Of a DNA stretch of 64,000 nucleotides, positions 1 to 8,085 are shown piece by piece (positions within the stretch are counted from its first letter, which is position 1; every line of letters starts with the position of its first letter). A model generated the notes under the pieces. It was not told where the DNA came from, made no database searches, and worked only from the letters and a program-made list of their open reading frames with translations. The position numbers and the translations under genes are program-made. The DNA comes from a bacterium YEK0313 (GTDB lineage Bacteria > Pseudomonadota > Alphaproteobacteria > Rhizobiales > Phreatobacteraceae): NCBI GenBank assembly GCA_000751295.2, contig CCMO02000002.1, forward strand, positions 62,001 to 126,000. The letters run 5' to 3'.

Positions 1-798
1 CTCAAGTCGGAACCGAATGTCCGGCTGGAGGCGCTGACCAGCCTCGACTTCGTCTACATGGCGGTGACCCAGGAGGCCGAATACAACAAGGCGCTGGCCC
101 AGAAGGCGGCCCGCCAGGCCATCGGCCATGCCATCGACTATGACGGCATCATCAAGAACCTGCTCGGCGGCGCCGCCATCCGGCCCGCCCATTTCCTGCC
201 CATCGGCGTTTCCGGCTCCACCGAGGAGATCGCCCGCCAGGTCGGTTTCCGCCAGGATCTCGACAAGGCCCGCCAGCTCCTGCAGGGCGCCGGCCTCGCC
301 GATGGCTTCGAATTCGAGATCGCCTATGGCAATGCCGCGATCGCCGGTATCACCTATCAGACGCTCGCCCAGAAGCTGCAGGCCGACCTTGCCCGGGTGA
401 ACATCCGCGCCAAGCTCAACCCGATGGACCAGGTCAATCTGCGCACCACCTATACCGGCAACAAGGCGCAGGGCGGCCTGCTCACTTTCTGGAACCCGCC
501 CGCCGTGGAAAACCTGCTCTGGGCTGCGGCGACCGTCGAGCGCGTGGCCAGGCGCGTCCATTGGGAGGTGCCGCCCGAGGTCACCAAGCTGGTGCGCGAC
601 GCGGCGGCCGAAACCGACGCGAAGAAGCAGGCCGACCTCTGGGTCGAGTACCAGAGGCGCCTGGTCGACCAGGCCAATCTCATCCTGTTGTTCCAGCCGG
701 TCTACCAGATCGCCGCGCGCAACACGCTGAGCAAGCTGCCGCTGACCGCGGCCGGCTGGATGCTCGACATGCACGACGTCAAACCCGTCTCGTCCTGA
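1..798 (+). CDS. ABC transporter solute-binding protein, peptide type (3' part)
   Basis: The frame is open from base 1, so the gene begins before the window and the ATG at 58 is internal. The visible 265 residues look like the C-terminal lobe of an SBP_bac_5 (DppA/OppA-type) binding protein: the stretch with AARQAIGHAIDYDGII is the usual family signature, followed by the LLQGAGLADGFEFEI segment and the closing hinge region. Such proteins deliver peptides or other small solutes to Dpp/Opp permeases in the periplasm. No permease follows it directly; the next gene is convergent. It could serve the binding-protein-less importer at 6174-10149, but that is inference. Confidence 0.85.
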   Translation, partial: LKSEPNVRLEALTSLDFVYMAVTQEAEYNKALAQKAARQAIGHAIDYDGIIKNLLGGAAIRPAHFLPIGVSGSTEEIARQVGFRQDLDKARQLLQGAGLADGFEFEIAYGNAAIAGITYQTLAQKLQADLARVNIRAKLNPMDQVNLRTTYTGNKAQGGLLTFWNPPAVENLLWAAATVERVARRVHWEVPPEVTKLVRDAAAETDAKKQADLWVEYQRRLVDQANLILLFQPVYQIAARNTLSKLPLTAAGWMLDMHDVKPVSS

Positions 799-811
799 TC
801 CGGGCGGCCAG

Positions 812-833
812 CCTCGGCGCGGCGGCGCCGGGG
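812..833. terminator. hairpin between convergent genes
   Basis: A 9-bp stem (one G-T pair) with a 4-base loop, arms 812-820 and 825-833, lies between the stop of the binding-protein gene and the stop of the LuxR-type gene. There is no clear T-run, so it is a terminator-like structure rather than a proven terminator. Confidence 0.4.
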
Positions 834-837
834 CGCG

Positions 838-1935
838 TCACCGCAGCGGCTGCGCGCTTTTCAGCAGCGCCACGAGCTGGCTCTGCTGGCGCACGCCGGT
901 CTTGACGAAGATCCGCTCGAGATAGGACCGGGCCGTCGAAAAGGCGATGCCGCAGGCCGCCGCCGCGCTCTTCAGCGAGGTGCCGTGGGCAAGCTGCGTC
1001 GCAAGACGCACCTCGGAGGGCGTGAGGTCGAACAGCCCGGTCAGGACCGAGGCCGAAGGCACGAGGTTGCTGGTATTGACGGTCGTCAGGGCGACCAGCA
1101 CCTCGCCCTGGGCAAAGACGTCCTGCACCGCCCCGCGCAGCGGCAGGACATGCGCCACCATGGCCGGCATGTCGTCGACGGCAGGGATCGGGATGGACGC
1201 GACCGCAGGGCCGCCGCGCGCGGCGAGCCGCGCGACCGCGTCCTGCAGCAGCCGGTTGGCCGAGGGATGCGCAAGGGCGACGCCGCCGAAGGCCGTCGAC
1301 AGCAGCGTCCCGGCGACGTCGCCGACCAGGCTGTTGGCGGCGATCGCCCGTCCGCGCGCCGTCAGCACCACGGCCGGCAGACCGAGCGCTTCGAGCGTCG
1401 CGACCGCCACGCGCGCATGTTCGAGACCGAGCCGCGCCGCGATGAAGGCGGCCCGGGCGAGATGTGGATGAAAGCCGTCGAGACGCGTCGCCGCGCCGTC
1501 TGGATAGGGCCCGTCCTCCTGGCGCCGATTGAGCGTCATCACGGCGAGCTCGCCGCTCGGCATGGGAATGATGGTGCCGAGCATGGCACCGAATCCGCGC
1601 GCCAGATTGGCCCGCAGCACCCTCTCCTCGGCGATGAGCTCGCGCGGATAATAGTCATCCCCCAGGACGAAGCCGGTGAAGGGATTGGCCTGGAAATAGC
1701 TGATCAGCCGGCTTTCTTTCCAGCCGTCGGCCGCGATGAACTCCTCGATGCTGCGCGTGAGCGTCTCGCCAGCCTTGAAACGGATCGGCTTGCGGTCCGC
1801 ATAGAGCATCAAGGCCGCTTCGTTCGGCGCGCCGCCGCCGGGATCGGCAATCTCGGCAAGCTGGTCGAGCACCGGGAGCCACCGGTCCGGCTGGAAGGCG
1901 GCCTCATAGATGTCGTCAACGACCTGATGTTCCAT
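838..1935 (-). CDS. LuxR-type HTH transcriptional regulator
   Basis: The protein has 365 residues from the ATG at 1935, chosen because GGGAGG lies five bases upstream; the frame stays open further but that part is not needed. The last 65 residues form a LuxR/GerE helix-turn-helix with LTPSEVRLATQLAHG and a recognition-helix region containing STARSYLERIFVKTGV. The N-terminal 280 residues resemble the unassigned sensor region found in many rhizobial stand-alone LuxR-like regulators; no receiver domain or autoinducer domain can be recognised. It is divergent from the LysE-type exporter and may control it. An inverted repeat at 2053-2071 lies about 120 bases upstream of its start. Confidence 0.8.
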   Translation of the reverse strand: MEHQVVDDIYEAAFQPDRWLPVLDQLAEIADPGGGAPNEAALMLYADRKPIRFKAGETLTRSIEEFIAADGWKESRLISYFQANPFTGFVLGDDYYPRELIAEERVLRANLARGFGAMLGTIIPMPSGELAVMTLNRRQEDGPYPDGAATRLDGFHPHLARAAFIAARLGLEHARVAVATLEALGLPAVVLTARGRAIAANSLVGDVAGTLLSTAFGGVALAHPSANRLLQDAVARLAARGGPAVASIPIPAVDDMPAMVAHVLPLRGAVQDVFAQGEVLVALTTVNTSNLVPSASVLTGLFDLTPSEVRLATQLAHGTSLKSAAAACGIAFSTARSYLERIFVKTGVRQQSQLVALLKSAQPLR

Positions 1936-2052
1936 CGCCGCCTCCCGCATGTCCCTGTGCCGGCGAACGCACATCGCCCAAGGCAGCAGGTCAGCACCAA
2001 GTCCGTGCGGGACCGGCGGCGGCTGGCCCCTTCGAAACCACATCGCACCGAT

Positions 2053-2071
2053 GTGTAACGCAACGTAACAC
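2053..2071. promoter_or_regulatory. inverted repeat, possible operator upstream of LuxR-type gene
   Basis: GTGTAACG (2053-2060) and CGTAACAC (2064-2071) are inverted copies with one mismatch around a 3-base centre. The site lies in the 400-base gap between the divergent LuxR-type and LysE-type genes. The rest of that gap (1936-2335) shows no gene that I can support. Confidence 0.35.
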
Positions 2072-2335
2072 GGCGCCCGGCTACGTATCAACCCGCATGC
2101 GGCCGCGCAGATGCGGAGTTTTCCGAAGCGCGATGACCGGCATCTGCCATTAGTGCGGTGGTTCGAAAACATCAGATCTTACGCAGGGGCATACGGCGTG
2201 GGGATTCAGATCGGTTCCGCTGGCGCGGGACGACACGGAGATCGCCATGCCGCATGGCTTTGCAGGCTCGCCCGCTCCCCGGTCTCTTGCGTCGACGCTC
2301 GGCGCAGGCGGCCGGCAGCCGTGAGCGAGGTGGCC

Positions 2336-2947
2336 ATGTCCTCGCTTCTTGCCGGCGCCTTGCTGGGCCTTGCGGTCGCCGTGCCGATCGGACCGATGGG
2401 CCTCCTGTGCATCGAGCGCACGCTCGCCCTCGGCATCAAGGCCGGCCTTGCCACCGGGGCGGCCGCCTCAACCGTCCATTTCATCTATGGCACGGTGGCC
2501 GCAGGCGGCCTCGGCGCCCTCTCCAGGCAATGGCTGAGCGATCATTCGCGGCCCATTTCGGCAGTGCTCGCCATGGTCCTCTTCGCTCTCGCCATCCGCA
2601 TCTATCGCCGCAAGGTACGCCCGGCCTGCGGCCCCGTCCCGACCGGCGGCACGCTCGCCAATCTCTATGCGTCGGCGGTCGCCTTCGGCTTCGTCAATCC
2701 CATGACCCTGGTTCTGTTCGTGGCGGCAGCGCCACTCCTTGCCGATGGCGGCGCGCCGGCCGGGAGCGGCGTGCTCGCCATCGGCATTTTTTTGGGGTCG
2801 CTCTCCTGGTGGCTGGTGCTGGTCTCCGGCGTGCATGTCCTGAAGCTCCAGGCTCCACCCATCGCGATCGCACTCAGCGGCAAGATCATCGCCGCGGCGC
2901 TGGCCGTCATGGCGTTGCGCAGCCTTCTGACGACCTTCGGGCCGTAG
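2336..2947 (+). CDS. LysE/RhtB-type amino acid exporter
   Basis: The ATG at 2336 has GCGAGG six bases upstream; the longer frame from 2111 has no exporter-like sequence before this point. The 203-residue product is very hydrophobic and begins with the family hallmark PIGPMGLLCIERTLALG, followed by about five or six membrane segments. The family exports amino acids or related metabolites across the inner membrane. A GTG at 2321 is an alternative start. It runs towards the dehydrogenase gene with only 22 bases between the two stops. The substrate is unknown. Confidence 0.8.
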   Translation: MSSLLAGALLGLAVAVPIGPMGLLCIERTLALGIKAGLATGAAASTVHFIYGTVAAGGLGALSRQWLSDHSRPISAVLAMVLFALAIRIYRRKVRPACGPVPTGGTLANLYASAVAFGFVNPMTLVLFVAAAPLLADGGAPAGSGVLAIGIFLGSLSWWLVLVSGVHVLKLQAPPIAIALSGKIIAAALAVMALRSLLTTFGP

Positions 2948-2969
2948 CAGGCAGGGGCGCAGGGCGGGG

Positions 2970-3974
2970 TCACGAGGGCGCGGCGAGCCGGGCGAGGCGC
3001 GTCGCCGCGGCGAGATTGACCGCGCCGGCGGGCGCTTCGCCGGCAAGCAGCGCCTTCACCTGCCCGACCGTGTCGAAGGCCTGGTGCTCGATCGCCGCCG
3101 GCGTCAAGCCGCCGGTATGCGGGGTGGCGATGACGTCGGAGCGCGCCGCCAGCGCGAGCGAGGGCATCTGGTCCGGCGCCCGGCCGACATCCATGGCCGC
3201 GCCGGCCAGCGCGCCGCCGTCGAGCGCCGCCGCGAGAGCTGCCTCATCGACCAGATTGCCGCGCGACAGGTTGACGAAGAAGGCCGTCGGCTTCATGCGG
3301 CCGAAAGCGGCGCTGTCCATCAGGTTCTCGGTTTCGTCGGTGGCCACCACCAGGCAGACGACGAAATCGGCCTCGGCCAGCAGCGTCTCGAACGATACCT
3401 GCTCGATCCCTTCCTCGGCGATCGTCTTGTGCGGATCGGCGGCAAGCACCCGCATGCCGAAGGCCCTGGCGAGCTGCGCCATATGCCGGCCGATCGCGCC
3501 ATAGCCGAGAATGCCGATGGTCGAACCTTTCAGCTGGCGCCCCATCTGCGCGACCGGCTGCGCCCCGGCGCGATAGCGGCCGACGGCCGCCGATACGCCA
3601 CGGGCGAGATCGATCATCATGCCGAAGCCGAGCTCGGCGACGGAGGCGGCGAAGCCGGGTGTCGCGCGGGTCACCAGCACCCCCGCCTCGCTGGCTGCGG
3701 CGACGTCGATGTTGCGGATGTCGACGGCGCAGCGCAGGAAGGCGACGAGATCGGACGCGGCGCGGAACAGCGCCGCCGAGCCGACCGTCATGCGATCGGA
3801 GACGATGATCGCCGCGCCCGCCGCCGCCCGGGCGAGTTCCTCGCCGTCGAGCACCCGGCCGGTCGGGTTGATCGCGACATCGGCCATGGCCTCGAGCGCG
3901 GCGACCGCGCGCGGTCCATAATAGTTGGCGAGCATGTCGGGCGTGTGGGTCAGGAAGACGCGCGTCCTCGGCAT
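2970..3974 (-). CDS. D-2-hydroxyacid dehydrogenase family protein
   Basis: The 334-residue product starts at the ATG at 3974, with AAGAGGGA just upstream. It has the NAD-binding glycine motif GILGYGAIG (about residues 152-160), the catalytic arginine in LSRGNLVDE and the catalytic histidine in TPHTGG. At the place where most members have the catalytic glutamate (DVFxxEP) it reads DVGRAPDQM, so the usual Arg-Glu-His set is altered. The family reduces 2-oxoacids or oxidises D-2-hydroxyacids in the cytoplasm. It lies 35 bases downstream of an enoyl-CoA hydratase gene on the same strand, so the two are probably co-transcribed. Confidence 0.85.
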   Translation of the reverse strand: MPRTRVFLTHTPDMLANYYGPRAVAALEAMADVAINPTGRVLDGEELARAAAGAAIIVSDRMTVGSAALFRAASDLVAFLRCAVDIRNIDVAAASEAGVLVTRATPGFAASVAELGFGMMIDLARGVSAAVGRYRAGAQPVAQMGRQLKGSTIGILGYGAIGRHMAQLARAFGMRVLAADPHKTIAEEGIEQVSFETLLAEADFVVCLVVATDETENLMDSAAFGRMKPTAFFVNLSRGNLVDEAALAAALDGGALAGAAMDVGRAPDQMPSLALAARSDVIATPHTGGLTPAAIEHQAFDTVGQVKALLAGEAPAGAVNLAAATRLARLAAPS

Positions 3975-4009
3975 GTTGGATCCCTCTTGGCGGCCGCTGG
4001 CAGGGTGGG

Positions 4010-4777
4010 TCACTGACGGAACGAGGCTTCGCGCTTTTCCTGGAAAGCGCGGATGCCCTCCATATGGTCGCCGGCGGCAAAGCACAGCGTGTTCATCTCG
4101 TTCTCGTAGCGCAGGCCGGCCGCGAGCGTCGACGCCATGGCCATCCGGACGGAGGCCTTCACGGCCTCGACCGCCACCGGACTGAAGCCGGCGAGCCGCG
4201 TGCAGAGCCGGCGGGCCTCCGCCTCCACCTGATCGTCGTCGACGAGATATTCGACGATGCCGAGACGATGGGCCTCGGCCGCCTCGATCGGATCGCCGGT
4301 CAGCAGCAGCTTCATGGCCTGGCCGTAGCCGACGAGCCGCGGCAGGAGCTGGGAGGCGCCGCCGCCGCCGACCCAGCCGCGCTGCACCTCGGGAAAGCCG
4401 AGGCGCGCACCGCGGCCCATCACCCTGATATCGGCCGACAGCGCCGTCTCCGCACCGCCGCCCAGCACCCAGCCGCGCAGCGCCGCCACCACGGGCTTGC
4501 GCATGTCGCGCACCGCGGTCGCATATTCCACGCGGTTGCGAAAGGCCCAGGCGCTGGAATAGCCCGCGAGCGCGTTGAGGTCGCTGCCTGCCGAAAAGGC
4601 CTTGCCGCCGGCCCCCCGGATCAGCACCGCGCGCACGTCCGCGTCGGCGTCAAGGGCGCGGCAGAGCTCCTGCAGGCGGGCGGCCATGGCCGGGGTCACG
4701 GCATTGAGCTTGGCCGGCCGGTTCAGCACGATTTCGGCGACGAAGCCGTCCCTGATCAGTACAACCTCATCTTCCAT
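4010..4777 (-). CDS. enoyl-CoA hydratase/isomerase family protein
   Basis: The 255-residue crotonase-fold protein starts at 4777 with AAAGGA upstream. Typical features are LNRPAKLNAVTP near the N-terminus, the oxyanion-hole region GGKAFSAGSDL and the second oxyanion/active-site stretch GGGAETALSADI followed by LGFPEVQRG. Members hydrate or isomerise enoyl-CoA thioesters, and some act on other CoA esters. Its partner downstream is the hydroxyacid dehydrogenase, and the divergent neighbour is a LacI-type regulator, which suggests substrate-controlled expression within a catabolic cluster. Confidence 0.9.
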   Translation of the reverse strand: MEDEVVLIRDGFVAEIVLNRPAKLNAVTPAMAARLQELCRALDADADVRAVLIRGAGGKAFSAGSDLNALAGYSSAWAFRNRVEYATAVRDMRKPVVAALRGWVLGGGAETALSADIRVMGRGARLGFPEVQRGWVGGGGASQLLPRLVGYGQAMKLLLTGDPIEAAEAHRLGIVEYLVDDDQVEAEARRLCTRLAGFSPVAVEAVKASVRMAMASTLAAGLRYENEMNTLCFAAGDHMEGIRAFQEKREASFRQ

Positions 4778-4788
4778 CGCTCATTCCT

Positions 4789-4811
4789 TTCCAATAAGGA
4801 CAGATTTGGAA
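4789..4811. promoter_or_regulatory. inverted repeat in divergent promoter region
   Basis: TTCCAA (4789-4794) and TTGGAA (4806-4811) form an inverted pair with an 11-base spacer in the 63-base gap between the enoyl-CoA hydratase and LacI-type genes. It could be an operator, but six-base arms are weak evidence and one arm lies close to the ribosome binding site of the hydratase gene. Confidence 0.25.
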
Positions 4812-4840
4812 CTGGTGTTCGAAGGGGGGCGCGAGGGCGC

Positions 4841-5884
4841 ATGACGGGGCAGCCGAAAGTCCCAACGAGACCGCAGCGCGTGACCCTGCACGACCTGGCG
4901 ATCCATGCCGGCGTGTCGCGCGCGACCGTCTCGCTGGTGCTGCGCAAGAGCCCGCTGGTCGCCGAAGCGACGCGCCTCAAGGTGCTGCAGTCCTGCCAGG
5001 CGCTCGGCTACATCTACAATCGCGGCGCGGCCAATCTGCGCACGCGCCATACCCACACGATCGGCGTGGCGATCAACGAGATCACCAACCCCTATTTCAC
5101 CGAGCTGACCGCTGCGATCCAGCGCTCGTTCCTCGACCTCGGCCGCACCGTCTTCATCGCCAATTCCGACGAGGACCCCGCACGCCAGGACCAGTTCATC
5201 GCCACCATGCGCGAATACAATGCCGACGGGCTGGCGATCTGCCCGGCCCAGGGCACCTCGCGCCAGTCGCTGCGCCGGCTGAAGGAGCTTGGCGTGCCCT
5301 GCGTGCTGATCTCGCGCGACATCGCCGGCTCCGGCCTCGACTATGCCGGCCATGCCAACGAGGCCGGCATGCGCATGGCGACCAGCCATCTGATCGAGCT
5401 CGGCCACCGCCGCATCGCCATGATCGGCGGCACCGACCTCGTCTCGACCGGCGCGGAACGGCGTGCCGGCTATCGCCGCGCGCTCGCCGATCACGGCATT
5501 CCGGTCGACCCGGCCCTGGTCGTGCCCGGGGTCGCCAGCCGCAGCTTCGGCGCCGAGACGGTCAAGGCGCTCGTCGCACTCGACGATCCGCCGACCGCGG
5601 CCGTCTGCTTCAACGACGTGCTCGCCTTCGGGGTGATGCTGGGCCTGCGCCAGATCGGCCGCGAGCCGGGGCGCGACTTCGCGGTGGTCGGCTATGACGA
5701 CCTTGCCGAGGCGGCGCTGTGGACGCCGGCCCTGTCGACGGTCGAGATCGATTCCGTCGGCATCGGCCGCGCCGCGGCGCGGCTGCTGCTCGAGCGGATC
5801 GAGCATCCGGATGCGCCGCCGCGCCGTGTCGTGCTGCAGCCGAAGCTGATGCTCCGCGATTCCAGCGGGCCGCCGCGCCGCTGA
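4841..5884 (+). CDS. LacI-family transcriptional regulator
   Basis: The ATG at 4841 is preceded by CGAGGG. The 347-residue product has the N-terminal LacI helix-turn-helix (VTLHDLAIHAGVSRATVSLVLR, split here as HDLAIHAGVSRATVS plus the following VLRKSPLV) and the hinge-like segment GYIYNRGAANLR. A periplasmic-binding-protein-like effector domain follows, with GVAINEITNPYFTEL and near the end FAVVGYDDLAEAALWTP. Such regulators usually repress sugar or acid catabolism operons until an inducer binds. It sits between the dehydrogenase/hydratase pair and the importer operon, so it probably controls one or both. A palindrome with a central CG at 6041-6058 is a plausible target. Confidence 0.88.
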   Translation: MTGQPKVPTRPQRVTLHDLAIHAGVSRATVSLVLRKSPLVAEATRLKVLQSCQALGYIYNRGAANLRTRHTHTIGVAINEITNPYFTELTAAIQRSFLDLGRTVFIANSDEDPARQDQFIATMREYNADGLAICPAQGTSRQSLRRLKELGVPCVLISRDIAGSGLDYAGHANEAGMRMATSHLIELGHRRIAMIGGTDLVSTGAERRAGYRRALADHGIPVDPALVVPGVASRSFGAETVKALVALDDPPTAAVCFNDVLAFGVMLGLRQIGREPGRDFAVVGYDDLAEAALWTPALSTVEIDSVGIGRAAARLLLERIEHPDAPPRRVVLQPKLMLRDSSGPPRR

Positions 5885-6020
5885 CCGCGGCGCGATGCCC
5901 GCGCGGCTGTCTCCGGCTTCGCTCCCCGCCGTCCCGGCCATCGTTCCTCTCGGCTGTTTCCCCGTCCGCGGCGGTTTTTTTTGCGCGTGCCGCATCGTTG
6001 CCCTGTACACTACGTCGCGA

Positions 6021-6049
6021 TTGACAGCCCGTCATCCAGAATTTAGAAC
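6021..6049 (+). promoter_or_regulatory. sigma-70-type promoter of the importer operon
   Basis: A perfect TTGACA at 6021-6026 is followed after 17 bases by TAGAAC at 6044-6049, which matches four of six -10 positions. The segment is clearly more AT-rich than its surroundings and lies 32 bases upstream of the small ORF at 6081. The rest of the 5885-6020 gap shows nothing else I can support. Confidence 0.5.
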
Positions 6050-6058
6050 GATCTAAAT
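6041..6058. promoter_or_regulatory. 18-bp palindrome overlapping the -10 element, candidate operator
   Basis: ATTTAGA (6041-6047) and TCTAAAT (6052-6058) are exact inverted copies around ACGA, so the centre is a CG step, as is usual in LacI-family operators. It overlaps the proposed -10 element, a place where repressor binding would block transcription. The half-sites also resemble the alphaproteobacterial iron control element bound by Irr (TTTAGAA type), so iron control is an alternative. Confidence 0.45.
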
Positions 6059-6080
6059 AACAAAAATCACCGGAGGAAAC

Positions 6081-6170
6081 ATGCTGGCCCGCCATCCGTG
6101 CGGCCTGATGGCTGCTGCTCCACCGCGCTGCCGCGCCCCATCCGCCTCACGCGACGCCAAGCGAGCTTGA
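6081..6170 (+). CDS. small ORF with strong RBS ahead of the permease genes
   Basis: ATG at 6081 follows CGGAGGAAAC, the best ribosome binding site in this neighbourhood, and encodes 29 residues (MLARHPCGLMAAAPP then a basic tail). Its stop TGA is followed by GCG and then the permease ATG at 6174, and it is in the same frame as the permease. It may be a translation-coupling leader, or the remnant of a solute-binding-protein gene that normally stands first in such operons. No known family is recognisable. Confidence 0.4.
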   Translation: MLARHPCGLMAAAPPRCRAPSASRDAKRA

Positions 6171-6173
6171 GCG

Positions 6174-7184
6174 ATGCTGCGCTTCATCGTCTCCCGCCTC
6201 GGCACGACCGCCATGATGGCGCTCCTGGCGACCCTTGTGATCTTCCTGATCGCCAATACCGTGCCCGGCGATCCGATCCTCGCCCAGCTCGGCGACGTCG
6301 CCGCCTCCAACAAGGAATTCGTGGCCGAGTGGCGTGCCAAATGGGGCCTCGATCTGCCGCTGTGGCAGCGCTACTTCTTGTTCCTGAAGGGGCTCGCCCA
6401 GGGCGATCTCGGCATTTCCATCGCCTCGCAGCGCCCCGTGCTCGAGGACATCGCCCAGTTCGCGCCCGCCACCATCGAGCTCGCCACCATCAGCTTCCTG
6501 CTCGCCCTCGGCATCGGCATTCCGCTCGGCATCATGGCGGCGGTCTGGCGCGACACCTGGGTCGATCACATCGCGCGCGTCGTTTCGCTGGTGGGCGTCT
6601 CCTCGCCCACTTTCTGGCTCGCCTTCATCATGCTGGCGATCTTCTACGGCGGGCTGGAGATCGCGCCGGGCCCCGGCCGGCTGGACGCCATCGCCATGCC
6701 GCCGCCGTCCGTCACCGGCCTGATGCTGATCGACACGGTCATCGCCGGCGACTGGGAGACCTTCCGCGATGCCGCCGCCCATCTCGTCCTGCCTTCGATC
6801 GTTCTGGCCGCGGCGACGCTCGGCCTGATCACCCGCACCACCCGCGCCAGCATGCTGGAGAGCATCCAGCAGGACTATGTCCGCGTCGCCCGGGCCAAGG
6901 GCCTGAAGCGCTACACGGTCATTACCGGCCATGTCCTGCCGAACGCGCTGATCCCGGTCGTCACCCTCGGTGGCCTCGCCTATGCCAACCTGCTGACCGG
7001 CGCGGTCATGACCGAGACCGTGTTCTCCTGGCCGGGCCTCGGCCGCTACACCTTCCGCAGCGCAGCGACCCTCGACTTCCCGGCGATCATGGGCATCACC
7101 CTCATCGTCGCGCTGGTCTACCTGCTGATCAACCTCGCCATCGACATCAGCTACGCCCTGCTCGACCCGAGGGTGAACCGATGA
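6174..7184 (+). CDS. peptide-type ABC transporter permease (DppB/OppB-like)
   Basis: The 336-residue inner-membrane protein has an N-terminal membrane segment (MLRFIVSRLG then a long hydrophobic run), the DppB-type segment NTVPGDPILAQLG and about six membrane helices. The conserved cytoplasmic EAA-like loop (RVARAKGLKRYTVITGHVLPNAL, here ARAKGLKRYTV and HVLPNALIPVV) contacts the ATPase. It ends with an ATGA overlap with the next permease gene. The whole operon (two permeases, fused ATPase) lacks an obvious binding-protein gene. Likely substrates are peptides or small amides, but the linked catabolic genes suggest an organic acid or conjugate. Confidence 0.9.
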   Translation: MLRFIVSRLGTTAMMALLATLVIFLIANTVPGDPILAQLGDVAASNKEFVAEWRAKWGLDLPLWQRYFLFLKGLAQGDLGISIASQRPVLEDIAQFAPATIELATISFLLALGIGIPLGIMAAVWRDTWVDHIARVVSLVGVSSPTFWLAFIMLAIFYGGLEIAPGPGRLDAIAMPPPSVTGLMLIDTVIAGDWETFRDAAAHLVLPSIVLAAATLGLITRTTRASMLESIQQDYVRVARAKGLKRYTVITGHVLPNALIPVVTLGGLAYANLLTGAVMTETVFSWPGLGRYTFRSAATLDFPAIMGITLIVALVYLLINLAIDISYALLDPRVNR

Positions 7185-7198
7185 CCGGTGAACCGATG
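7172..7198 (+). repeat. tandem 15-bp duplication giving two start contexts
   Basis: GGTGAACCGATGA occurs twice, 15 bases apart, across the permease junction. The first copy holds the stop of the first permease and an ATG at 7181; the second holds an in-frame ATG at 7196. Either can start the second permease. Confidence 0.6.
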
Positions 7199-8077
7199 AG
7201 CGCCGCCGCCGATGCCGAAGCCACTGTGGCCGCCGCCCGGCCGGTGCCGACCCGGGCGCAGCGCTGGCGCCGCCGCTACGGCCTTGCCGCCCTCGGCGCG
7301 GCCATCGTGCTCGCCTGGGTGTTGATCGCCCTCGTCGCACCCTGGCTGACCCCCTACAAGCCCGACGCGGTCGACGTGACCAACCGGCTGCAGCCGCCGA
7401 CCTGGCAGCACTGGCTCGGCACCGACGTGCTCGGCCGCGACGTCTTCACCCGGCTGCTCTACGGCGCCCGCATCTCGCTCACCACCGGCTTCGTCGTGGT
7501 GCTGGTCGGCGCCGTCTTCGGCACGCTGGTCGGCGGCTTCGCCGCCTATGCGCGCGGCCGGATCGAGAGCGTGATCATGCGCCTCACCGACCTCGTCCTA
7601 TGCTTCCCGCCGATCATCCTGGCGCTCGCCATCGCCGCGGCGCTCGGCATCGGCACGGTCAACACCATCATCGCCATGCTGGTGGTCTGGTGGCCGAAAT
7701 TTGCCCGCCTCGCCCACAGCCTGGTGCTGGTGCAGCGCTCGCAGGAATATGTCGAGGCCGCCATGGTCGTCGGCCTCAGCCCGGCGCGCATCCTGATCCG
7801 CCACATCATCCCGAATTCGATCGGGCCGCTGATCGTGCTGGTCACGCTCGACATCGGCAACGCCATCATCACGTTTGCCGGCCTCTCCTTCCTCGGCCTC
7901 GGCGTCGTGCCGCCAACCCCCGAATGGGGCTCGATGGTGGCCGAAGGCCGCGAACTGGTGCAGCAATGGTGGGTGGCCGCCTTTCCGGGCCTTGCCATCC
8001 TCAGCATCGTGCTCGGCTTCAACTTCCTCGGCGACGGCGTGCGCGACTGGCTCGACCCGCGCGCGAGAAAACGGTGA
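7181..8077 (+). CDS. peptide-type ABC transporter permease (DppC/OppC-like)
   Basis: The start is taken at the ATG at 7181, overlapping the upstream stop; the ATG at 7196 is equally possible because of a 15-base tandem duplication. The 298-residue protein has the DppC hallmarks: a hydrophilic N-terminus, a first helix, the segment HWLGTDVLGRDVFTRLLYGAR, about five further helices and the EAA-like loop EAAMVVGLSPARILIRHI. It ends with a GTGA overlap with the ATPase gene. Together with the preceding permease it would form the membrane channel of the importer. Confidence 0.9.
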   Translation: MTGEPMSAAADAEATVAAARPVPTRAQRWRRRYGLAALGAAIVLAWVLIALVAPWLTPYKPDAVDVTNRLQPPTWQHWLGTDVLGRDVFTRLLYGARISLTTGFVVVLVGAVFGTLVGGFAAYARGRIESVIMRLTDLVLCFPPIILALAIAAALGIGTVNTIIAMLVVWWPKFARLAHSLVLVQRSQEYVEAAMVVGLSPARILIRHIIPNSIGPLIVLVTLDIGNAIITFAGLSFLGLGVVPPTPEWGSMVAEGRELVQQWWVAAFPGLAILSIVLGFNFLGDGVRDWLDPRARKR

Positions 8078-8085
8078 GCGGCCCG

